This document shows positions 56,278 through 64,000 of a stretch of DNA of 64,000 nucleotides, piece by piece (position 1 is the first letter of the stretch; every line of letters begins with the position of its first letter). The stretch lies in the NCBI RefSeq assembly GCF_027923545.1, contig NZ_BROH01000001.1:372001-436000 (forward strand), written 5' to 3'. Below the pieces are notes generated by a model. It was given only the letters and a program-made list of their open reading frames with translations. It searched no databases and was not told the origin of the DNA. Source of the stretch: Sinisalibacter aestuarii (GTDB lineage: Bacteria; Pseudomonadota; Alphaproteobacteria; Rhodobacterales; Rhodobacteraceae). The position numbers were made by a program, and so were the translations under genes.

Positions 56278-58476
56278 TTACGTTTGCCGGAATACAACAA
56301 CCGAAAGTGGCGGCAGCGTGACATAGGCCGACTGGCCCTGGAAATGCCACGAGACCGGTTCGGTATCGACACCGCCGCCATTGCCGCGATTGCCCCCGCC
56401 ATAGATTGCGGCATCGGTGTTCATGATCTCCTCCCAATGCCCCGGCGCCGGGAAGCCGAGGCGATACACATCGCGTTCCACCGGGGTCATGTTCACCGCG
56501 ACCACGATCAACGGGTCGCCCGGCTTGCCCTTGCGGGCGAAGACGAAAACGGAATGCTCGGCATCGTTCGCTTCCAGCCAGTCGAAGCCGTCGGGCCGCG
56601 TGTCATGCACATGCAGCGCCGGGTTCTCGCGGTACATGGCGTTCAGATCGCGCACCAGCAGCTGGATGCCGCGATGCTCGGGCAGGTCGGTCTGATGCCA
56701 GTCGAGGCTTTCGGCATAGTTCCATTCGCGGCCCTGGGCGAATTCCTGGCCCATGAAGAGAAGCTTCTTGCCGGGATGGGTCCACATGAAGCCGTAATAG
56801 GCGCGCAGATTGGCGAATTGCTCCCAGGCATTGCCGGGCATCTTGGCGATCATCGAGCCTTTGCCGTGCACCACCTCGTCATGGCTGATCGGCAGAATGA
56901 AATTCTCCGACCAGGCGTAGACCATCGAGAAGGTCATATCGCCATGGTGATACTTCCGGAATACCGGCTCCTTCTGCATGTATTGCAGCGTGTCGTTCAT
57001 CCAGCCCATATTCCACTTGAAGCCGAAGCCCAGCCCGCCGCTTTCAACCGGGCGTGAGACGCCGCCGAACGCGGTGCTCTCCTCGGCCACGGTCATGATG
57101 CCGGGATGTTCGCCATAGGCGAGGATGTTGGTCTGGCGCAGCAGGTCGATGGCCTCGTAATTCTCGCGCCCGCCGTCCTTGTTGGGGATCCATTCGCCGT
57201 CCTTGCGCGAATAGTCGCGGTAGAGCATCGAGGCGACCGCATCCACGCGCAGCCCGTCGAGGTGGTATTCTTCCAGCCAGTAGAGTGCGTTGGCCTTGAG
57301 ATAGTTGGCCACCTCGGTGCGGCCGTAATTGTAGATCAGCGTGTTCCAGTCGATGTGGAAGCCTTCCTTGGGGTCGGCATGCTCATAGAGCGGCGTGCCG
57401 TCGAACCAGCCGAGCCCGTGCTCGTCGGTCGGAAAATGGCCCGGCACCCAATCGAACAGCACGCCGAGCCCGGCCTCGTGGGCCGCTTCGATGAAGGCGG
57501 CGAATTCCTGCGGCGTGCCGTGGCGGATCGTCGGTGCGTAGAGCCCGATGGGCTGATAGCCCCACGACCCGTCGAACGGATATTCGCTGACCGGCATCAG
57601 CTCGATATGGGTGAAACCCATCCACCGGACGTAGTCCACCAGCTCTTTCGCCAGTTCGGCATAGGAGAGCGGCCGCGCGCCGTTCTCGGCCTTGCGCCAC
57701 GAACCCAGATGCACCTCGTAGATCGAGATCGGTGCATCGACGGAGTTCTTTGCCGCGCGGTCTTTCATCCAGCCGGCATCGGCCCATTTGCGGCCAAGGC
57801 CGGGCGCGCGCACGACCGAGCCGGTGGCGGGCGGATGCTCGGAGCCAAAGCCGACGGGATCGGCCTTCAGCGGCAGGATCACGCCGCCACGGGCGCGAAT
57901 CTCGTATTTGTAGATCGTTTCCTCGGCCACGCCGGGAATGAAGATTTCCCACACGCCGGTGGAGCCGCGCCGGCGCATCGGGTGGGCGGTGCCGTTCCAG
58001 GCATTGAACCCGCCAACAACCGAAACGCGCTCGGCATTCGGAGCCCAGACGGCAAAATGGGTGCCCGTCACCTTGTCGATGGTTTTGACATGGGCGCCGA
58101 GCACCTCCCACAGCCTGCGGTGGCCGCCTTCACCCAGCAGATATTCATCGAGTTCGCCCAGAACCGGGCCGAACCGGTAGGGATCGGCAAATTCCCAGCG
58201 CAGGCCCGATTTGTCTTCGGCCTGCAGCGTGTAGGGCTTATCGGGATCGACGGGGCCTTCGTAGAAACCCGGGCAATTCGTATGCCCGGCCAGCTCGACG
58301 GGCTTGCCCCGCCCCTGCCTGAGCCAGACTTTGGCAGCCCCCGGCACCCAGGCGGCGAGCCGGCCATCCTGCGGGCCGAGCACCGAGAACGGATCGCCGT
58401 GGCGCCCCTCTGCGATGGCCCATGTATCACCGTCCGAAACTCTGAATAATGCGTCGGTGGCAGGTTTTTTCGCCAT
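56278..58476 (-). CDS. glgB: 1,4-alpha-glucan branching enzyme GlgB
   Basis: A 732-residue GH13 enzyme with the two N-terminal CBM48 domains of the long bacterial type ([20 protein letters not shown] marks the second). Active-site parts are [14 protein letters not shown], nucleophile in [12 protein letters not shown], acid in [11 protein letters not shown] and [10 protein letters not shown]. It introduces alpha-1,6 branches. It starts 17 bases after glgP and ends 45 bases before glgC. Confidence 0.95.
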   Translation of the reverse strand: MAKKPATDALFRVSDGDTWAIAEGRHGDPFSVLGPQDGRLAAWVPGAAKVWLRQGRGKPVELAGHTNCPGFYEGPVDPDKPYTLQAEDKSGLRWEFADPYRFGPVLGELDEYLLGEGGHRRLWEVLGAHVKTIDKVTGTHFAVWAPNAERVSVVGGFNAWNGTAHPMRRRGSTGVWEIFIPGVAEETIYKYEIRARGGVILPLKADPVGFGSEHPPATGSVVRAPGLGRKWADAGWMKDRAAKNSVDAPISIYEVHLGSWRKAENGARPLSYAELAKELVDYVRWMGFTHIELMPVSEYPFDGSWGYQPIGLYAPTIRHGTPQEFAAFIEAAHEAGLGVLFDWVPGHFPTDEHGLGWFDGTPLYEHADPKEGFHIDWNTLIYNYGRTEVANYLKANALYWLEEYHLDGLRVDAVASMLYRDYSRKDGEWIPNKDGGRENYEAIDLLRQTNILAYGEHPGIMTVAEESTAFGGVSRPVESGGLGFGFKWNMGWMNDTLQYMQKEPVFRKYHHGDMTFSMVYAWSENFILPISHDEVVHGKGSMIAKMPGNAWEQFANLRAYYGFMWTHPGKKLLFMGQEFAQGREWNYAESLDWHQTDLPEHRGIQLLVRDLNAMYRENPALHVHDTRPDGFDWLEANDAEHSVFVFARKGKPGDPLIVVAVNMTPVERDVYRLGFPAPGHWEEIMNTDAAIYGGGNRGNGGGVDTEPVSWHFQGQSAYVTLPPLSVVVFRQT

Positions 58477-58493
58477 CTCTCGCTTCCTCCCGA

Positions 58494-60878
<2,385 letters not shown>

Positions 60879-61230
60879 CGTCGATACGTCTCTCACGTTG
60901 TCGCCTTTCGTCGCGTCGCTCGCGGCAGCTGATAGCGCTATCGGAGCGGATGTTCCAGCCTGTCCCGCCCTGCCTTGTGCCCTGCACGGCCGGATGGGTC
61001 CATCCGGACACGCCGGCCGGCGGGAGCCGTGCGGGCGCACGCCGGGGAATCGGGCAGGTTTTCAGGGCTTGCATATCGCGTGAGCGGTTTCAGAAATCTT
61101 CTCGCGCGTGATGTCGTTCCGGTCGTGCGTGGCCTACGCTGTTCCGCATGTGTCGGAAAGGCCAAAACACGCGGTCTCCGCTTCACATGGCCGGGGCGCC
61201 ACACTAGGGTTTCGGCAAGGAGGATGCATC
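60879..61230. promoter_or_regulatory. Divergent control region between glgP and the sugar-acid operon
   Basis: This 352-bp region has no gene that I can support. It holds a perfect 12-bp palindrome GATAGCGCTATC (60931-60942), with a central CG as in LacI-family operators, about 50 bp before glgP. It also holds CCGGATGG-GT-CCATCCGG (60990-61007), a perfect 8-bp dyad of unknown use. The right side ends with AAGGAGGATG in front of the SDR start. No confident -35/-10 pair was found. Confidence 0.5.
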
Positions 61231-61998
61231 ATGACGAAGGCGATTTTTCCCGACCTCGAAGGCGCATCGGTTTTCATCACTGGCGGGGGGTCCGGCATCG
61301 GTGCGGCGCTGGTTGACGGGTTTCTTGCCCAGGGCGCCCGGGTGGCTTTCATCGACCGGGACGATGCCAGCGGTTTCGTGCAGGAAATGGCAAAAAAGCA
61401 CGGATTAGAGCCGCTTTTTTTGCCCGGCGACTTGACCGATATTGCCAGTCTGCAAGATGCCATCGCCACGGCGGCGCAGGCGCATGGCGATGTGACCGTA
61501 TTGGTCAACAACGTGGCCAACGATGTGCGGCATGACACGTTGACGATGACGCCAGAGGAATGGGATGCGAACCAGGCGGTGAACCTGCGCCCGGTGATGT
61601 TTGCGACCCAGGCGGTGGTGCCGGGCATGCGGCGCGCGGGCGGTGGGCGGATCGTGAATTACGCCTCGGTCGCGTTCATGATGGGCAATGCCGATTACCC
61701 GTCCTACGCTGCCGCCAAGGCTGCGATCATGGGTCTGACGCGGGCCCATGCGCGTGAGTTCGGGCCCGACAATATCCGGGTGAACGCCATCGCGCCGGGC
61801 TGGACGATGACCGAAAAGCAACGTGCGCTCTGGGTGACGCCGGAAACCTTCGGCCCCTATCTCGACCGGCAATGCCTGCGGCGCGAAGTGCTGCCGGAGG
61901 ATCTCGTCGGGCCAACGCTGTTTCTCGCCTCGGCTGCCTCCACGGTCATCACCGGCCAGCTCGTGCCGGTGGATGCGGGCGTGGTGGTGACGGGATGA
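61231..61998 (+). CDS. SDR-family sugar dehydrogenase (probable galactose/aldose 1-dehydrogenase)
   Basis: About 255 residues. The cofactor loop is TGGGSGIG, followed by IDRD, where the aspartate favours NAD. The active site has NYASVAFMM and YPSYAAAKA (Ser, Tyr-x3-Lys). The usual NNAG motif is changed to NNVAN. It overlaps the kinase gene by four bases, and a lactonase gene follows. By this context it oxidises an aldose, most likely D-galactose or a related sugar, to the lactone. The exact sugar is inferred. The start ATG 61231 follows AAGGAGG. Confidence 0.82.
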   Translation: MTKAIFPDLEGASVFITGGGSGIGAALVDGFLAQGARVAFIDRDDASGFVQEMAKKHGLEPLFLPGDLTDIASLQDAIATAAQAHGDVTVLVNNVANDVRHDTLTMTPEEWDANQAVNLRPVMFATQAVVPGMRRAGGGRIVNYASVAFMMGNADYPSYAAAKAAIMGLTRAHAREFGPDNIRVNAIAPGWTMTEKQRALWVTPETFGPYLDRQCLRREVLPEDLVGPTLFLASAASTVITGQLVPVDAGVVVTG

Positions 61999-62894
61999 GT
62001 TACGCCGCGTGGATCGCCGTCGACTGGGGCAATTCGAATCTTCGCCTCTGGGCGATGGGGCCGGACGGGCCGATCGCTGAGCGAAAAGCGCCGCAGGGCA
62101 CGCTCGCCTTGCCGGGGCCGGAGGCTTATGAACCGGCTCTGCTGGCGCTCGCCGGCGATCTCATCGCGCCGGACCGCAAGACGATGGTGCTGATCTGCGG
62201 TGCGGTCGGCGCGCTGGGCGGCTGGGTCGAGGCGCCTTACCGGCAATTGCCCTGCGTGCCGCTGGGCGCGGGCGAGTTTACCAGCCCCGAGGTGAAGGAC
62301 CCGCGGCTCGATCTGCGCATCCTGCCGGGGCTGAACCAGGCCCGGCCGCCCGCGATCCTGCGCGGCGAGGAAACGCAGGCCGCCGGCTTTCTGGTGAGCG
62401 AGCCGGATTTCGACGGCATCCTTTGCCTGCCGGGTACGCATACGAAGTGGATGCATATTTCGGCGGGCGAGGTGGTGAGCTTTCTGTCGTTCATGACGGG
62501 GGAGCTGTTTCGGTTCCTCGCCGATGCCTCGGTTCTGCGCTTCACCACGGCGCGCGCGGGGTTTGACGAAGCGGCCTTTCTCGATGCGGTCTCGGATGCG
62601 ATCAGCAGGCCGGAGCGCATGGCGTCGGGGCTGTTTCCCTTGCGGGCAGAGGCTGTTTTGGCAGGGTTAGACCCTGTTGTTGCCCGGTCCCGGCTGATGG
62701 GTCTTTTGCTCGGAGCCGAGCTGGCGGCGGCGCGGATGCAATGGCTGGGGCGTGACGTGGTGGTGATCGGCGGCGCTGAAATGGCCGCTGCCTATGCCAC
62801 GGCGCTGGAGGCTCAGGGAGTCGCGGTGCGGCGCTTCGATGGTGACAAGGCTGCGCTTATGGGGCTGATCGAGGCGCACAGGCTGATGGCATGA
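61995..62894 (+). CDS. dgoK: 2-Dehydro-3-deoxygalactonokinase DgoK
   Basis: About 299 residues. The phosphate-binding start AVDWGNSNLRLW, the segment CGAVGALGGWVEAPY and the GTHTKWMHI motif are those of DgoK, an ASKHA-fold sugar-acid kinase. It phosphorylates 2-keto-3-deoxygalactonate. It overlaps the SDR gene upstream (ATGA) and the lactonase gene downstream (ATGA). Galactonate dehydratase and the aldolase of the path are not in the window. Confidence 0.92.
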   Translation: MSYAAWIAVDWGNSNLRLWAMGPDGPIAERKAPQGTLALPGPEAYEPALLALAGDLIAPDRKTMVLICGAVGALGGWVEAPYRQLPCVPLGAGEFTSPEVKDPRLDLRILPGLNQARPPAILRGEETQAAGFLVSEPDFDGILCLPGTHTKWMHISAGEVVSFLSFMTGELFRFLADASVLRFTTARAGFDEAAFLDAVSDAISRPERMASGLFPLRAEAVLAGLDPVVARSRLMGLLLGAELAAARMQWLGRDVVVIGGAEMAAAYATALEAQGVAVRRFDGDKAALMGLIEAHRLMA

Positions 62895-63748
62895 GCGAGG
62901 TCTACGACGCCCGGCCCTGTCGCCTTGGCGAAGGGCCGCTGTGGCACCCCGAGCGGCAACAGCTGTTCTGGTTCGATATTCCTGGCGGCAGGCTCCTGAC
63001 CCGCGAGGGCGATGCGCCGAAGGAATGGACGTTCGGGGAAACGGTCTCGGCCGCCGGATGGGTGGATCGCGATGCGCTGCTGATCGCCGGCGAAACCTCG
63101 CTTTTCACCTTCGATCTGGTCGGAGAAGCGGCGCAAGAGGTGGTGCCGCTTGAGGCGGAGAACATGGAGACCCGCTCGAATGACGGGCGGGCCGATCCCT
63201 GGGGCGGGTTCTGGATCGGGACGATGGGAAAGCATGCCGAACCGCAGGCAGGCGCCATTTACAGGCTCTATTCCGGCCAAATCCGACGTATCATCTCGGG
63301 TCTTACCATCCCCAATGCGATCTGCTTCGCGCCCGATGGCCGCCTTGCCTATTACACCGACACGCCGACACGGCAGGTTATGGCGCAGCCGCTCGGGCGC
63401 GATGGCTGGCCGGAAGGCGCGCCCCATGTCGCGGTGGATCTGCGGGCCGACAGGCTCAACCCCGATGGCGCGGTCACCGACAGCGAGGGCAACCTCTGGA
63501 TCGCCCAATGGGCAGCGGGCCGGGTGGCGGTCTACACGCCGGAGGGACGATTTTTGCGCGCGGTGGCGGTCGGCGCCCGGCAAAGCACCTGCCCGGCCTT
63601 TGGCGGCGCGGCGCTCGACCAGCTTTTCGTCACCACCGCGCGCGAGGGGCTGGACGGGGCCGCGCTGGCCGCCGATCCGCTTGCCGGGCAGCTGTTCCGA
63701 TGCCAGCCCGGCGCACGGGGACGGGCGGAGCCTCGGGTGATCTTGTGA
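62891..63748 (+). CDS. SMP-30/gluconolactonase-family lactonase
   Basis: A 285-residue six-bladed propeller. The metal ligands are visible as Glu in RLGEGPLW, Asn in SNDGRADPWG-type and TIPNAICF segments, and Asp in NPDGAVTDSEGNLW. It is cytoplasmic. It would open the sugar lactone made by the SDR dehydrogenase. It overlaps dgoK by four bases and is the last gene of the operon. Confidence 0.9.
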   Translation: MSEVYDARPCRLGEGPLWHPERQQLFWFDIPGGRLLTREGDAPKEWTFGETVSAAGWVDRDALLIAGETSLFTFDLVGEAAQEVVPLEAENMETRSNDGRADPWGGFWIGTMGKHAEPQAGAIYRLYSGQIRRIISGLTIPNAICFAPDGRLAYYTDTPTRQVMAQPLGRDGWPEGAPHVAVDLRADRLNPDGAVTDSEGNLWIAQWAAGRVAVYTPEGRFLRAVAVGARQSTCPAFGGAALDQLFVTTAREGLDGAALAADPLAGQLFRCQPGARGRAEPRVIL

Positions 63749-63832
63749 GTGCCGCCCCTTGCCGCAGGCCGGTGAAATGGGTTGAACACTCATACGGTCG
63801 CGGCATCATCGCGGCTGGGAGGAGCCTTCACC

Positions 63833-64000
63833 ATGAGCAAACCGCGTTCGTTCAATGACCGTCTGTTCGCGTTGCGTCTTGAACGGTCCCGTGGCGATCT
63901 GTTTGGCATGCTGGAGCGGCTATATGGGCACCGGCCCGATTTCGCGCGCTTCCGCGACGAGCTGACCGAGGTGCTCAAAGCGGCATGGGACGAACGGCCC
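63833..64000 (+). CDS. N-terminal fragment of a probable amylosucrase-like GH13 protein (cut by window end)
   Basis: Fifty-six codons are present from ATG 63833, preceded by GGGAGGA. The fragment contains FALRLERSRGDLFGMLERLY and ends DELTEVLKAAWDERP. The pattern of an RLER...DL...LYG helix, a further helix and an RP element recalls the helical N-terminal domain of amylosucrases (GH13_4). The barrel lies beyond the window, so the call is tentative. A nearby glycogen operon is consistent with a glucan-metabolism role. Confidence 0.45.
   Translation, partial: MSKPRSFNDRLFALRLERSRGDLFGMLERLYGHRPDFARFRDELTEVLKAAWDERP

Overview
The window is a high-GC, gene-dense stretch of an alphaproteobacterial genome, most likely a marine Rhodobacteraceae (Roseobacter-type) bacterium. 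The evidence is TRAP transporters of two families, a complete C-P lyase cluster with the hexapeptide transferase typical of alphaproteobacterial phn loci, a PlcP-type phospholipase next to a GT21-like glycosyltransferase, an Anbu operon and an ImuC/DnaE2 polymerase. Almost all DNA is coding. Genes commonly overlap by ATGA or TGATG. I saw no tRNA, rRNA, insertion sequence, prophage or CRISPR array.

Layout. 1-1993: 3' part of dnaE2. 2080-7823 (minus): LysR regulator, sulfatase/phosphonate-monoester-hydrolase-like enzyme, fused TRAP permease, TAXI receptor. 7904-15790: a quinate/shikimate catabolic locus. TetR, an esterase and a DUF3237 protein lie on the minus strand. Divergent from them are an NAD-type shikimate/quinate dehydrogenase, TRAP DctPQM and a fused 3-dehydroshikimate dehydratase; together these would import the ring acid and convert it to protocatechuate. 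15897-32881: a 17-kb phosphorus-scavenging island. It holds phosphonate ABC import (phnCDE1E2), a lipid-remodelling operon (plcP, agt-like, dedA, GT2, hexapeptide transferase), a divergent PhnM paralogue with PhnF, and C-P lyase phnGHIJKLNM. PHO-box-like sequences sit in front of all three plus-strand units. A 40-codon antisense gene for a membrane peptide lies in the only large gap of the phn operon.

33149-37072: circularly permuted ATP-grasp, alpha-E protein, transglutaminase and the proteasome-like Anbu peptidase. 37069-39962: AraC regulator, small membrane protein, membrane-anchored hydrolase. 39966-41673: hppD and a divergent Lrp-family regulator with a shared dyad. 41677-49695: surface functions, namely a sulfotransferase, a large RTX calcium-binding protein, KpsT/KpsE/KpsM capsule export and a glycosyltransferase. 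49772-60878 (minus): a full glycogen operon, glgP-glgB-glgC-glgA-glgX-pgm. 61231-63748: three genes of an oxidative galactose-type sugar-acid pathway. 63833 to the end: start of a probable amylosucrase-like GH13 protein.

The clearest candidates for new biology are the antisense small membrane protein between phnI and phnJ, the shared PHO control of C-P lyase and lipid-remodelling genes, and the second PhnM-like enzyme that lacks a motif conserved in canonical PhnM. No clearly new defence or mobile system was seen. All functional calls come from reading the sequence; no database search was run.
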